Shown here one piece after another: positions 27,991-36,539 of a DNA stretch of 64,000 bases; position 1 is the first letter of the stretch; each line of letters starts with the position of its first letter. The translations under genes and the position numbers were made by a program. The notes under the pieces are model-generated. The model worked only from the letters and a program-made list of their open reading frames with translations. It did not search any database and was not told the origin of the DNA. Source of the DNA: Actinoplanes italicus (GTDB taxonomy: Bacteria > Actinomycetota > Actinomycetes > Mycobacteriales > Micromonosporaceae); NCBI RefSeq assembly GCF_003001815.1, contig NZ_PVMZ01000040.1:1-64000 (forward strand), written 5' to 3'.

Positions 27991-29202
27991 GTGTTCAGTA
28001 TGGTGAATCGTCCGACGCGTGAATCGCGTTCCCCCGGCGGCTGGCGCCGGGGTGTGATCGCCGCGGCGGTGGCCTCGGTGGCGGCTGCCGGCCTTGCGGT
28101 CGCCGGTGTGGGCGTGGCGTCGGCGGACGTGTCGAAGGCAAGCGCCGGCAAGGGCCGGGACAAGGCGCTGCAGGCGGCCCTGGACGAGATCGTCAAGGAC
28201 GGAACGCTTCCCGGGGCCCTGATGTCGGTCCGGGATCGCCACGGCCGGGTCACCGACTACACCGCTGGGGTGGGTGAGATCCGGACCGGAGCGAAGGTTC
28301 CGACCGACGGATACGTACGGATCGCCAGCAACACCAAGATGTTCACCGCGGTGGTCATCCTCCAGCTGGTAGGCGAAGGCAAGATGGCGTTGACCGATCC
28401 GGTGGAGAAGTTTCTGCCGGGTGTGGTGCGAGGGATCGGTGCCGGCGCGGCGATCGACGGACGCCGGATGACGATCGAGCAGCTGCTGCAGCACACCAGC
28501 GGGCTGGGCACCTACACGTTCCTCAACGGGGGGATCCTGCCGATCCGAAACCGGTTCTTCGAACCCCGGGAGTTGCTCGACTCCGCTCTGACTCAGCCTC
28601 CGACGTACACCCCGGGTCAGGACCCGGTGTGGAGCTACAGCAACGCCGGATACGTGGCACTGGGTCTCGTGGCGCAGAAGGTGACCGGCCGGCCGCTCGC
28701 CGAGGTGATCACGGACCGGATCCTGAAGCCGATCGGTCTGCGGGAGACCTATTACCCCGGCCCGGGTGAGCGCGACATTCGCACACCGCACCCGCAGGGC
28801 TATCTGATGGGCCAGGACGGCAAGCTGATGGATATCACCCGGTTCGACCCGGCGATCGCCGGCGCCGCGGGGCAGATGATCGCGACCCCGACCGACATGA
28901 ACAAATTCCTGGTCGCTCTGCAGGACGGCCGGCTGCTCAAGCCGCGCGAACTGGCAGAGATGCGCCGGACGGTGTCGGCTCCCGGTTTTCCCGAGGGGTG
29001 GAGCTACGGCCTGGGCACGATCAAGTTCGAGCTCAGCTGCGGGGTGACCGCGTACGGCCACGGCGGCGACGCCGACGGGTTCCAGAGCCGCGTCGGGATC
29101 ACGACCGACGGCCGGGCGGTCACCCTCGTCGGAACCAATGAAGACGCCAAAGAGGGCGAAATGCTGGCCCTGTTCGACAAGGCGTTGTGCGCCGGTAAGT
29201 GA
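27991..29202 (+). CDS. secreted serine hydrolase A (class C beta-lactamase / S12 family)
   Basis: 403 residues. GTG 27991 is chosen because GGGAG at 27981-27985 precedes it and because the paralogue at 41804 starts at the equivalent codon. A Tat/Sec-type signal (SPGGWRRGVIAAAVASVAAA) ends near ASADV. The S12/class C motifs are SNTK (Ser113, Lys116), YSN (Tyr216) and HGG (His357). Related enzymes are D-alanyl-D-alanine carboxypeptidases, esterases or beta-lactamases in the cell wall space. Two Cys, in KFELSCG and the C-terminal KALC, are kept in all four paralogues of this cluster and could form a disulfide. Closest to serine hydrolase D. Confidence 0.9.
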   Translation: MFSMVNRPTRESRSPGGWRRGVIAAAVASVAAAGLAVAGVGVASADVSKASAGKGRDKALQAALDEIVKDGTLPGALMSVRDRHGRVTDYTAGVGEIRTGAKVPTDGYVRIASNTKMFTAVVILQLVGEGKMALTDPVEKFLPGVVRGIGAGAAIDGRRMTIEQLLQHTSGLGTYTFLNGGILPIRNRFFEPRELLDSALTQPPTYTPGQDPVWSYSNAGYVALGLVAQKVTGRPLAEVITDRILKPIGLRETYYPGPGERDIRTPHPQGYLMGQDGKLMDITRFDPAIAGAAGQMIATPTDMNKFLVALQDGRLLKPRELAEMRRTVSAPGFPEGWSYGLGTIKFELSCGVTAYGHGGDADGFQSRVGITTDGRAVTLVGTNEDAKEGEMLALFDKALCAGK

Positions 29203-29220
29203 GATCAACCTGATTCCCCG

Positions 29221-29253
29221 GGCCGGTGTGGTGGCGGTGCCACCGCACCGGCC
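29221..29253 (+). terminator. hairpin after serine hydrolase A
   Basis: GGCCGGTG-t-GGTGGC pairs with GCCACC-g-CACCGGCC around a 3-base loop, a 14-bp stem with one internal mismatch, 18 bases after the stop codon. Confidence 0.65.
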
Positions 29254-29371
29254 CGCTGCCTTGTGCCGACGTGGCCACCGCGTCCGACGAGGTCCGGCGC
29301 GAGGGCGGAGCGTGAATCGCCCCGTGGCTGCCCCTGCTGGTGGTGGGCCGGCCCGTGAGCAGAAGGGCTGC

Positions 29372-30636
29372 ATGACCATGTCCGTGATCGACCTCGGCGA
29401 CATCAAACACCTGCCGGACGAGCCGAAAAGCGACCCGCGCGTGCATCGGGGGATCGCCCGGTTCCGGATAGGCCGGCTGGCGAAAGCCGCGACAGCGGTG
29501 CTGACCGTCCTGGCGCTCGGTGGCTCGGCGCTGCCGGGCCCGCCGGTGCTGCGTGAGGTCTGGTCGACGGCGGTCTCGGACACCGAGTCGTGGTCCGTCG
29601 ATCAGGACGCGGTCTACGTGCACCGGGCCCGCGGCGGAAGGACCGAGCTGACCGAGTACGAGTCGGCGACCGGCGAGGTCCGCTGGACCCACCCGGTAGC
29701 GACCGGCCCGTCCCGGGCGAACGTCACCGCGCGCCACGGTGTGCTACTGCTGCCCAAGGCCGAACAGTCGATCGACGTCGACGGTGGCGCCCCGGCCCGG
29801 GTCGTCACCGCCACCCAGCAGGATGGGCTGACCGTGCTGCGGTACGCCGACGGTACCCCGCTGGCCTCCGGGTCCGTGCCGTGGCGGCCGACGTCGTACG
29901 CCACCCGCTCGGGCAGTTACCTGAGCGCGGTGGACGGACGGCTCGTCGTCGTCGACCTTGTGCTGGAAACCAGCGGAGACCTGATCCGGGTGGCCGTCTA
30001 CCGGGCCGGCGACCTCGGCCACTCTGGGGCCGCGAGGTCAAGGGATACGCGACCGTGCGGGACTGCGGACCGCTGCTCTGCCTCACGAAGAACGGCCAGG
30101 GCTTCGTCGTCGAGGCGGTCGACCCGGATACCGGGGAGCAGCGCTGGGAGATGCCGGGTGGCCAGTTCACCGGCTCGGTCCCGGGTGGGGAGCGCCTGCT
30201 TGTCTCCGGCGCCGTAGACAAGCCGACGCAGACCCTCGTCGACACGGCCACCGGACGGACGATTGCTCCCGCTGGTAGCGGCAGCCTGCTCTCCGTGGAT
30301 CAGCAGAAGGGCACCGCCCTCCTGCTGCGTCACATCGACCCGGCCACCAGCGCCCTGAGCCGGATCGTCACCGCCACCGGCAGGAAGAGCACGGCCGGGC
30401 CGTCCGGTTCCCCGCGTAGCAGGTGCCGGAAGTGCGCCGGCTCCGCCGCTCTGCCGGCGAAGGCCCGGCCGCGCGCCCGGCGCAGGCGCTCGGCCAAGGT
30501 CGTCGTGGTCACGGTTGCATGGGTGGCCGTTTGCCTGAACGGGCGAAGCCTCCGGTCGGGCGGACCGCACCGGCAGCGCCGATGGCGGCAGCGGATCGCA
30601 TGGTGGAATGCCTCCGTCGGGTTCGACCGGTCGTGA
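29372..30636 (+). pseudogene. frameshifted membrane-anchored PQQ/BamB-like beta-propeller gene
   Basis: ATG 29372 (AGAAGGG before it) opens a protein with a cytoplasmic lead, one membrane helix (AATAVLTVLALGGSALPGPP) and PQQ-like propeller blades such as YESATGEVRWTHPVATGPS. The frame breaks near 30023: YRAGDL continues as RPLWGREVKGYATVRDCGPL ... DPDTGEQRWEMPGGQFTGSV in another frame. The end of the second frame also loses propeller character after TATGRKST. Intact homologues bind nothing enzymatic and often work as scaffolds. It sits between serine hydrolase A and the two-component system. A sequencing error could explain the first break. Confidence 0.6.
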
Positions 30637-30717
30637 GTGCGACGGGCTCATGCCCGGCCAGGATCGATGATCGATGGGGGAGAGTCCGTCGGGAATGTTC
30701 GGCAGGTGTGGATTTCG

Positions 30718-30942
30718 CTAATCGTGGTGCCGATAATGGTCGACCACGAGAGTTGCGGCACACATGAGTGCGACCAAACCGAAAAGAATGCTGAGAGCGG
30801 TCGTCAGGGTGGTCGCGCCTATCGACGAGGCGACTGCATTGGCGGCCACATTGAGAATCAGCAGAATCCACAGCGTCGGTCGCAGGTGGCCTCGGTTGTT
30901 CCGGAGGTGCCGTTGGTCGTTCGATGAAATGCGATCCGTCAT
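30718..30942 (-). CDS. small membrane protein of unknown function
   Basis: About 74 residues from ATG 30942 (a GTG at 30987 is an alternative). A polar lead MTDRISSNDQRHLRNNRG is followed by two membrane helices (LWILLILNVAANAVASSIGA and LTTALSILFGLVALMCAATL) and a basic tail. It is divergent from the sensor kinase gene, with the perfect palindromic copy of the shared motif in between, so it may belong to the same regulon, possibly as an accessory to kinase or transporter. No family recognised. Confidence 0.55.
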   Translation of the reverse strand: MTDRISSNDQRHLRNNRGHLRPTLWILLILNVAANAVASSIGATTLTTALSILFGLVALMCAATLVVDHYRHHD

Positions 30943-31001
30943 GTTTGCAAGGCTACTGAGGACTGCCGTTGACGACGATCCAGCCACCGAGACAGCTGAT
31001 G

Positions 31002-31020
31002 GTACAGCCTGCTGTACTGC
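31002..31020. promoter_or_regulatory. shared motif, copy c, perfect palindrome before the kinase gene
   Basis: GTACAG-cctg-CTGTAC at 31002-31017 is a perfect inverted repeat; the full 18-base motif TACAGCCTGCTGTACTGC spans 31003-31020. It ends 55 bases before the sensor kinase ATG and also faces the divergent small membrane gene. The position fits autoregulation by the adjacent NarL-type regulator. Confidence 0.65.
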
Positions 31021-31075
31021 CTGGTGATCGACGATGTTCTAAGGTTTCGGCGTAAAGATCTTTCAGGAGGTCGTC

Positions 31076-32305
31076 ATGCGGCGATATCTGGTCGAACGGA
31101 TTCGCATCGCCGTCGACGCGCTGGAACATCTGGTCGGTGGCCTCGGTACCGCTGTTCTGGCTCTGGCGACCTTGATGTGGCTGTTCGTTGTTCTGGTTCT
31201 CTGCGTCGGAGGTGTGGGGATCTTCTTGATCCCGGCTGCGTTACGGACCGTTCGATCGAGCGCCGACCGCGAACGCAGCCGCCTGTCCCGTTGGGGTCCG
31301 GAGATCCTCGGGCCACCGGAGTTGTCCGACCGAACCGCCACCGCGATACGTGATCCCGCCGTGCGTCGTGAGCTCCTCTGGTTGCTGGTGCATGCGACCG
31401 CCGGGTTCTCGGTGGGCATTATCGGGCTGACACTGCCGGTAACCGCCCTGCAGAGTGTGACCTTTCCCTTCTGGTACACCCTGGTGCCGCCGGAGGCGGG
31501 CGGGCCGGGCCTGGTGTCGTGGAGAATCAACGGGTTGCCGGACGCGATCGGTGTCGCGCTGCTCGGTGTCGGCATGCTGGCAGTCATCTTCGGCGCCGGG
31601 CAGTGGATGGCCAAGTTCCAGGCCCTGCCCGGTCGTCGCCTGCTCGCGCCGCCACCCGGCACCGATCTTTCTCTCCGCGTGGCTCAACTGACCAGTACCC
31701 GAGCCGCCGCGCTGGATGCGCATGCCGCTGAGCTGCGCCGCATCGAGCGATCGCTGCACGACGGCGCCCAGAACCGCCTGGTCGCGGTAGCCGTGCTCCT
31801 CGGCGCCGCACGGCGGGCTCTGGCACGTGATCCCGAAGCGGGCGCTGAGTTGCTGGATCGGGCGCAAGACGCCGCCGAGCAAGCGCTCGCTGAGCTCCGT
31901 ACGGTCGTGCGAGGCATCCTTCCCCCGGTCCTTGACGATCGGGGATTGGCCGGCGCACTCGACGGGCTGGTCGCCGGGTGCGCGTTGCCGTGCCACCTGG
32001 ATGTCCGCCTGCCCGCCAGATGCGCCGTCTCCGTCGAGGCCACCGCCTATTTCGTGGTGGCCGAGTCGTTGACCAACGCGGTCAAGCACAGCGGTGCGAC
32101 CAGCGTCTCCATCACCGTTGTCATCGATGCCGATATGCTGCATCTCACCGTGAGTGACGATGGGCGCGGCGGTGCCGACGAGAGCGGAGGCTCCGGACTG
32201 GCCGGCATCCGCCGTCGCATCGAGGCGTACGACGGGCACTTCCGGCTGACGAGCCCGGTCGGCGGGCCGACGACCATAGATGTGGAGCTTCCGTGCGGAT
32301 CGTGA
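31076..32305 (+). CDS. NarL-type sensor histidine kinase with putative-sensor membrane domain
   Basis: 409 residues; AGGAGG at 31065-31070 fixes the ATG. Four membrane helices in two pairs (TAVLALATLMWLFVVLVLCV ... and LVHATAGFSVGIIGLTLPVT plus a later pair) form the putative-sensor domain common in actinobacteria. HisKA_3 follows with His228 in RRIERSLHDGAQNRLVAVAV, then a HATPase domain (VAESLTNAVKHSGATS, DDGRGGADESGGSGLAGIRR). It lacks an extracellular sensor, like kinases that sense cell-envelope stress through a neighbouring transporter. Its regulator overlaps by 13 bases. Confidence 0.9.
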   Translation: MRRYLVERIRIAVDALEHLVGGLGTAVLALATLMWLFVVLVLCVGGVGIFLIPAALRTVRSSADRERSRLSRWGPEILGPPELSDRTATAIRDPAVRRELLWLLVHATAGFSVGIIGLTLPVTALQSVTFPFWYTLVPPEAGGPGLVSWRINGLPDAIGVALLGVGMLAVIFGAGQWMAKFQALPGRRLLAPPPGTDLSLRVAQLTSTRAAALDAHAAELRRIERSLHDGAQNRLVAVAVLLGAARRALARDPEAGAELLDRAQDAAEQALAELRTVVRGILPPVLDDRGLAGALDGLVAGCALPCHLDVRLPARCAVSVEATAYFVVAESLTNAVKHSGATSVSITVVIDADMLHLTVSDDGRGGADESGGSGLAGIRRRIEAYDGHFRLTSPVGGPTTIDVELPCGS

Positions 32306-32949
32306 TCGCCGAAGACGATGCGTTGTTGCGCGAAGGACTCGCGCTGCTGTTGCGGGCAGAGGGCCTCGACGTGGTCGCCACCACGTCGACGCCGGCCCAA
32401 TTCCTCGTCGCCGTCGACGAACACAAGCCGGACGTTGCGATCGTGGATGTACGGATGCCGCCCACCCACACCAACGAGGGGATCGTCGCCGCCGGTGAAG
32501 CGCGCCGCCGGCTGCCGGGGCTGGCGGTGCTCGTTCTCTCCGCCTACGTCGAGCAGGCCTTCGCCACCGAACTTCTCGTCGACGGCGCCGAACGACTCGG
32601 TTATCTGCTCAAGGAGCGGGTGGGCCGGGTCGACGAGTTCCTCACCGCCCTGCACCGGGTCGCCGATGGCGGCACCGCGGTCGACCCGGATGTGATCGGA
32701 CAACTCCTTGCCCGTAGCCGCCCGGACGCCGCCCTGGACCGGCTGACGCCGCGAGAGAAGGACGTCCTGTCGTTGATGGCGCAAGGCCTCGGTAACGTGG
32801 CCATCGCGGAGCGCCTGTTCGTCAGCGAGGGCGCGGTGCACAAGAACATCCGCAGCATATTTTCCAAGCTCGATCTGAACCCGGCTGATCGGGTCGACCG
32901 CCGGGTGACCGCCGTCTTGCGTTATCTCGAGAGCACCCTGCACCAGTGA
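32293..32949 (+). CDS. LuxR/NarL-type response regulator
   Basis: 218 residues. The receiver domain starts MRIVIAEDDALLREGLALLL, with phospho-acceptor Asp52 in VAIVDVRMPP and the conserved Lys in GYLLKERVG. The LuxR-type HTH contains LTPREKDVLSLMAQGLGNVA and SEGAVHKNIRSIFSKLDL. GTG start within the end of the kinase gene. It is the natural candidate to bind the 18-base motif shared by the promoters of this cluster, because such regulators bind short inverted repeats and one perfect copy lies before its own operon. Confidence 0.92.
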   Translation: MRIVIAEDDALLREGLALLLRAEGLDVVATTSTPAQFLVAVDEHKPDVAIVDVRMPPTHTNEGIVAAGEARRRLPGLAVLVLSAYVEQAFATELLVDGAERLGYLLKERVGRVDEFLTALHRVADGGTAVDPDVIGQLLARSRPDAALDRLTPREKDVLSLMAQGLGNVAIAERLFVSEGAVHKNIRSIFSKLDLNPADRVDRRVTAVLRYLESTLHQ

Positions 32950-32954
32950 TTGTC

Positions 32955-32985
32955 GAGACAGGGCCCTTCGCCGGGGCCCTGTCTC
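32955..32985. terminator. strong bidirectional hairpin after the two-component system
   Basis: GAGACAGGGCCC (32955-32966) and GGGCCCTGTCTC (32974-32985) form a perfect 12-bp stem with a 7-base loop, 5 bases after the response regulator stop and overlapping the stop of the convergent transporter gene. Confidence 0.85.
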
Positions 32986-34060
32986 AACTGCTCTGCGTAC
33001 GGGTGGGCACCGCGGCACGCCCGCGGGCCGGCACGCGGATCCGACTGTCGGCGGATACCCGACGTCTCCCGACCATATGAGGCCGCACGGCGACACCGAC
33101 GGGCATCTCGACGAGTCCCACCGCGACCACGGAGACGTCACAGGTCAGCACGGGGCGCTTACCGGCAGCGCGGCCGGTCACCGTTATCAGCAGGCCGGCG
33201 AAGATGACCGTACAACCGAGCACCTCTCCCGCTGACAGACGTTCCCCCAGGAGTGTGGTGCTCAGCAGTGCCGCCGCGAGCGGCTCCGCCATGCTCAGCG
33301 TTCCCGCGGTGACCGCGCTCGTGCGCCGCAGGCCCTTGCTGTAGAGCGAGTAGGCCAGCGCGGTGGCGACGAGTCCCAGCCAGGCGATGATCGCCAGGGC
33401 ACGTGGCTGCTCGACCTCGCCGCGGCTGTTGATGATCAACGGTGCCAGCACCAGAGCGCCGACCAGCATGCTCAGCCCGGTCGTCGCCTTGATGTCGCCC
33501 GCCCGCGATGTCATCCGTTTGGCGGCGACGGTGTACGCGGCGAAGAGCGCCCCGGCGAGGATGCCGCATCCCGCACCGATCAGGTCGACGCGACCGTCGC
33601 CACCCGGCACGAACAGGATGCCGCACCCCACGATCGCCGCTGCGGATCCCCAGATCCACCGGCGGGTGATCGCCGGTCCGCCGGTCCAGCGTGCCGCCAG
33701 ACCGCTGAACAGGGGCACCGTCGCCACTCCGAGCACCGTCCCCAGCGCCGCTCCGGTCAGCGCCACGGAGGTGAGGAAGGCCACCTGATAACCGGCGCCG
33801 ATCGCGCCCGTCACCACTACGGCGAACCAGAAGCGCCGGCCGCGGTGCCGTAGTGCCGGCAGATGCGGCAGACACAGTGCGAGCAGTGCGGCGCCGCCGA
33901 TCAGGTGCCGCCACCCCGCCACCGCGCCGGGGCTGAGGATGCCCGCTGCCAGACTCTGCGCCGGCCCGATCGTGCCCCACATCACTGCCGCGATGAGTAT
34001 GTAGCCCGCGCCCTTGCCTTCTTCGTTGTCGGTCACCGCACGCCCGGGGTAGTCGGGCAC
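32984..34060 (-). CDS. EamA/DMT-family transporter
   Basis: 358 residues with ten membrane helices in two EamA repeats (first GYILIAAVMWGTIGPAQSLA, second beginning GAGCGILAGALFAAYTVAAK). Drug/metabolite transporters of this type export amino acids or small metabolites. After the tenth helix (about residue 290) there is an unusual 60-residue basic tail (for example RPHMVGRRRVSADSRIRVPA) that ends inside the terminator, so the normal stop may have been lost by a frameshift. Start could be GTG 34060 or GTG 34036; neither has a clear ribosome site. Substrate unknown. Confidence 0.8.
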   Translation of the reverse strand: MPDYPGRAVTDNEEGKGAGYILIAAVMWGTIGPAQSLAAGILSPGAVAGWRHLIGGAALLALCLPHLPALRHRGRRFWFAVVVTGAIGAGYQVAFLTSVALTGAALGTVLGVATVPLFSGLAARWTGGPAITRRWIWGSAAAIVGCGILFVPGGDGRVDLIGAGCGILAGALFAAYTVAAKRMTSRAGDIKATTGLSMLVGALVLAPLIINSRGEVEQPRALAIIAWLGLVATALAYSLYSKGLRRTSAVTAGTLSMAEPLAAALLSTTLLGERLSAGEVLGCTVIFAGLLITVTGRAAGKRPVLTCDVSVVAVGLVEMPVGVAVRPHMVGRRRVSADSRIRVPARGRAAVPTRTQSS

Positions 34061-34382
34061 GGGGTGACGTGACGTGATTCCCGTTCGCGCCCGCCTTCAT
34101 GAAAGGGAGTGCGAGGGTGGCGGTCCGGCCCGAGTCGGGACTCGCGCATTGAAGTGTCTCCTGAGGTCTGGATCAGCGGGGCGCAGCCCGGAGATGCCGG
34201 AGACCCTCACGGCATGGCTGACTCGGGCCACGTCCTAATCGGAACGTCGATCGGTGGTACCGGCGACGGGAATGCGCCTCACCCGGCGCAGCCGGTGAAT
34301 CGCCGCAGCGCGGCACGATGCCGCCGCCGGACACGCCGTGATTGACGCGTCGCGACGACGGCACCGGCTGTCGACTCGCAGG
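34061..34382. other. intergenic stretch without a supported gene
   Basis: Lies upstream of the DMT transporter start and downstream of the serine hydrolase B stop, both reading left. It presumably holds the transporter promoter. No frame has both a start site and typical codon use. Confidence 0.35.
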
Positions 34383-35552
34383 TCAGCGGCAGAGGGCCGT
34401 GTCCAGGGCCTGGTCGAGATGTTCGGCTGCGGCCTGACTGGTGATCATGGAGTTCACCGCGATCGACGCGGCTTTGCCGGTGGACGTCACGCCGACGTAG
34501 GTCACGTAGCCGGGAGCGACGCCCCCGTGGGTCCAGGCGAAGCCGCCGCAGCTGAGGCTGAAGGTCGCGATGCCGAGGCCGTACCGGGCGCCGCCGACCG
34601 TGTCGAAGCCGGGGGCGTCGACGGTCTTCTTCATCTCGGCCAGTTCCGCCGGTTTGAGCAGCTTGCCGCCGAGCAGGCCCGCCAGGAAGGAGTTGATGTC
34701 CGTGGGCGTGCCGACGAGAGCTCCCGCGGCCCAGGCCGGCGACTGCTCGGCTGCGGTGACGTTGATCAGGTTCGTCGGAGACGCCGGGTAGTAGCCGGTC
34801 GGGTGGACGCCACGGATGGTGGTCTCACCTTCGCCGGGCCAGTAGGTGTCGCGAAGTTTGAGCGGCTCGAGGATGCGCTTGGTGATCAGCTTCCCGACCG
34901 GGCTCCCGGTGACCTTCTGAGCAATGAGGCCGGCCAGGATGTAGTTGGTGTTCGAGTAGGCGAACTTCTCGCCCGGCTTGGACTTCGGCGCGATGGCGAA
35001 TGCCACCTTCAGGAGGTCGTACGGCTCGTAGTAGGTGTTCAGCGCGTTGACGAAGTCGGCGAACAGCTCATCGTCGTAGTCCTCGAGTCCGCTGGTCTGC
35101 TGAAGCAGCTGGCGTACCGTGATGTTGCGTCCGTCGATGCCTCCGGCGCCGCGGACGACGCCCGGCAGGTAGGTCTCGACCGGCTCGTCGAGCTTGACCT
35201 TTCCTTCGCCGACGAGCTGGAGGACCACCGTTGCGGTGAACATCTTGGTGTTGCTGGCGATCCTGACCCGGGCGTCGACCGGCATCCTCTGCTTGGTCTT
35301 CACATCGGCCACACCCGCGGTGTAGCGCTTGACCCGGCCGTCGGCCTGCCGTACCGACGCCAGCGCTCCCGGGAACCCGTCGACGGTGACGAGGTTGTTC
35401 AGGCTTCGCTGTACGGGGCCGCCGGAGCGGGAAGCTGCCTGAGAAGCGGGGGCCGCGACCGCGATCCCGAGAGCGAGGCTTCCGAGGGCCGCCAGCGAGG
35501 CGGCGGCGCGGCCGAGGGCCGGGGACGAGGTGCTCGGACGGAGGGTGGGCAT
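34383..35552 (-). CDS. secreted serine hydrolase B (class C beta-lactamase / S12 family)
   Basis: 389 residues. Signal peptide with core AASLAALGSLALGIAVAAPA, cleaved near SQAAS. Active-site motifs: SNTK (Ser100, Lys103), YSN (Tyr199) and THGG (His342). It shares with A, C and D the order GFPGALASVRQADGRVKRYT, LQLVGEGK, LPGVVRG, the LSCGG cysteine and the C-terminal ALC cysteine, but is clearly more diverged than A and D are from each other. Expected to act on peptidoglycan stem peptides or on a secreted beta-lactam or ester; this is not decided by sequence. The shared motif lies 93 bases before its start. Confidence 0.9.
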   Translation of the reverse strand: MPTLRPSTSSPALGRAAASLAALGSLALGIAVAAPASQAASRSGGPVQRSLNNLVTVDGFPGALASVRQADGRVKRYTAGVADVKTKQRMPVDARVRIASNTKMFTATVVLQLVGEGKVKLDEPVETYLPGVVRGAGGIDGRNITVRQLLQQTSGLEDYDDELFADFVNALNTYYEPYDLLKVAFAIAPKSKPGEKFAYSNTNYILAGLIAQKVTGSPVGKLITKRILEPLKLRDTYWPGEGETTIRGVHPTGYYPASPTNLINVTAAEQSPAWAAGALVGTPTDINSFLAGLLGGKLLKPAELAEMKKTVDAPGFDTVGGARYGLGIATFSLSCGGFAWTHGGVAPGYVTYVGVTSTGKAASIAVNSMITSQAAAEHLDQALDTALCR

Positions 35553-35645
35553 CGGATTCTCCCGGGCTCAGCGATGTTGATCTGACACCGCAAGCCTTCC
35601 GGCCGGCTGCTCCCCGATCGATCCCGCAGCCGGGACAAATCGCGG

Positions 35646-35663
35646 TATAGCCTGCTGTACCGA
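35646..35663. promoter_or_regulatory. shared 18-base motif, copy d (serine hydrolase B)
   Basis: TATAGCCTGCTGTACCGA, 93 bases before the ATG of serine hydrolase B. The core is an imperfect palindrome (GGTATAG / CTGTACC, 6 of 7). GGGATCGA follows in the direction of the gene, as GGGATCGT does at copies a and b. Confidence 0.6.
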
Positions 35664-35750
35664 AATGAGCCGGGAAGGCAGCGAGCCGGCCAACACGGGT
35701 CATCCCGTGAAGCCGGCTCGCGCTCGTGACATCGGTACGTCCGGTGCTCC

Positions 35751-35942
35751 TCAGTCCTGTGACGTCGACGACGAGCGGACCCAGAGCGCTACACCGCCGA
35801 TGACGCAGGCCACTCCCACCCAGACCACAAGGGTCTCGACTATTTCCGGGAGATAGTCGTTGAGGGGGAAGATGTGCGACGCGGTTGCCCCGGCGAAGCC
35901 GATGACGAAAAGGGGGATCGCGGCGATCCGTTGCCACTTCAT
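35751..35942 (-). CDS. small two-helix membrane protein
   Basis: 63 residues: KWQRIAAIPLFVIGFAGATA forms one helix and VETLVVWVGVACVIGGVALW the second. AGGAG lies 5 bases before the ATG, and the ATG overlaps the stop of the GNAT gene upstream (ATGA), so the two are translated together. No family recognised. Its position next to the serine hydrolase regulon is suggestive only. Confidence 0.65.
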   Translation of the reverse strand: MKWQRIAAIPLFVIGFAGATASHIFPLNDYLPEIVETLVVWVGVACVIGGVALWVRSSSTSQD

Positions 35943-36430
35943 GGTTTCTCCTGCATCTGGTCGCGGCGTAGCTGAAGGGCGGGATGACGGGGCGCCGTGA
36001 ATCCCAGAGAACGGTAGAGGTGATCGCCGCCACTGGTCGCATGGAGATCCACCACGCTGACGGTCGTCTCCTCAGCGAACCACCGCAGCAGCGCGGTCAG
36101 GCAGCTCCGGGCATATCCACGACCACGGGCATGCGCTTCGGTGCTGACGTTGAAGACGTGACCGCGCAGCCCTTCGACATTGCGAGGGCTGGGGGCATGC
36201 CGATCGCACATGCCGGCGGCGCCACTGACTATGCCGGCTTCGGGCACCTCGTACACGAACGCGGCGAACGTCTGCGGCTCACTCAGGGATCGAGTGAACC
36301 AGTCGAGCGCGGCGGCCCGCCACGGCGCCGCCACGTCACCGACGGGTGCGCCCATCGCTTCCAGCATGGTCACGCGAAGTGCCACCAACGCCGCCGCGTC
36401 GCCGACGTCTGCCCGGCGTACTCCCGTCAT
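35939..36430 (-). CDS. GNAT family N-acetyltransferase
   Basis: 163 residues. GAAGGGAA precedes ATG 36430; extension of the frame to 36520 is not supported. The GNAT fold is shown by the N-terminal VRRADVGDAAALVALRVTML and the acetyl-CoA loop VSTEAHARGRGYARSCLTAL, with VVDLHATSGGDHLYRSLGFT near the end. The substrate is unknown. It is coupled to the small membrane protein gene downstream and separated from the ABC permease by a terminator. Confidence 0.85.
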   Translation of the reverse strand: MTGVRRADVGDAAALVALRVTMLEAMGAPVGDVAAPWRAAALDWFTRSLSEPQTFAAFVYEVPEAGIVSGAAGMCDRHAPSPRNVEGLRGHVFNVSTEAHARGRGYARSCLTALLRWFAEETTVSVVDLHATSGGDHLYRSLGFTAPRHPALQLRRDQMQEKP

Positions 36431-36479
36431 GGTGTCGTTCCCTTCGTTTCGTTGCACTCTTCGGTACGAGGCCGAGCCG

Positions 36480-36513
36480 AGCGGTCGAAGGCCGGGTTCG
36501 CCCTTCGACCGCT
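36480..36513 (-). terminator. hairpin after the ABC permease gene
   Basis: AGCGGTCGAAGG (36480-36491) pairs perfectly with CCTTCGACCGCT (36502-36513), loop 10 bases. It lies 27 bases beyond the permease stop on the minus strand. Confidence 0.75.
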
Positions 36514-36539
36514 GCACCACGCTGGAGCCGGCACGTCGG

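Noticed and set aside
30637..31075. CRISPR, tRNA or small-RNA signals across the intergenic regions
   Set aside because: I saw no regularly spaced repeats and no cloverleaf or T-loop sequences here or elsewhere in the window; a covariance-model search would be needed to exclude small RNAs.
34338..35585. A 415-codon plus-strand open frame opposite serine hydrolase B
   Set aside because: Serine hydrolase B has all active-site motifs and homology to three neighbours; the opposite frame is a shadow.
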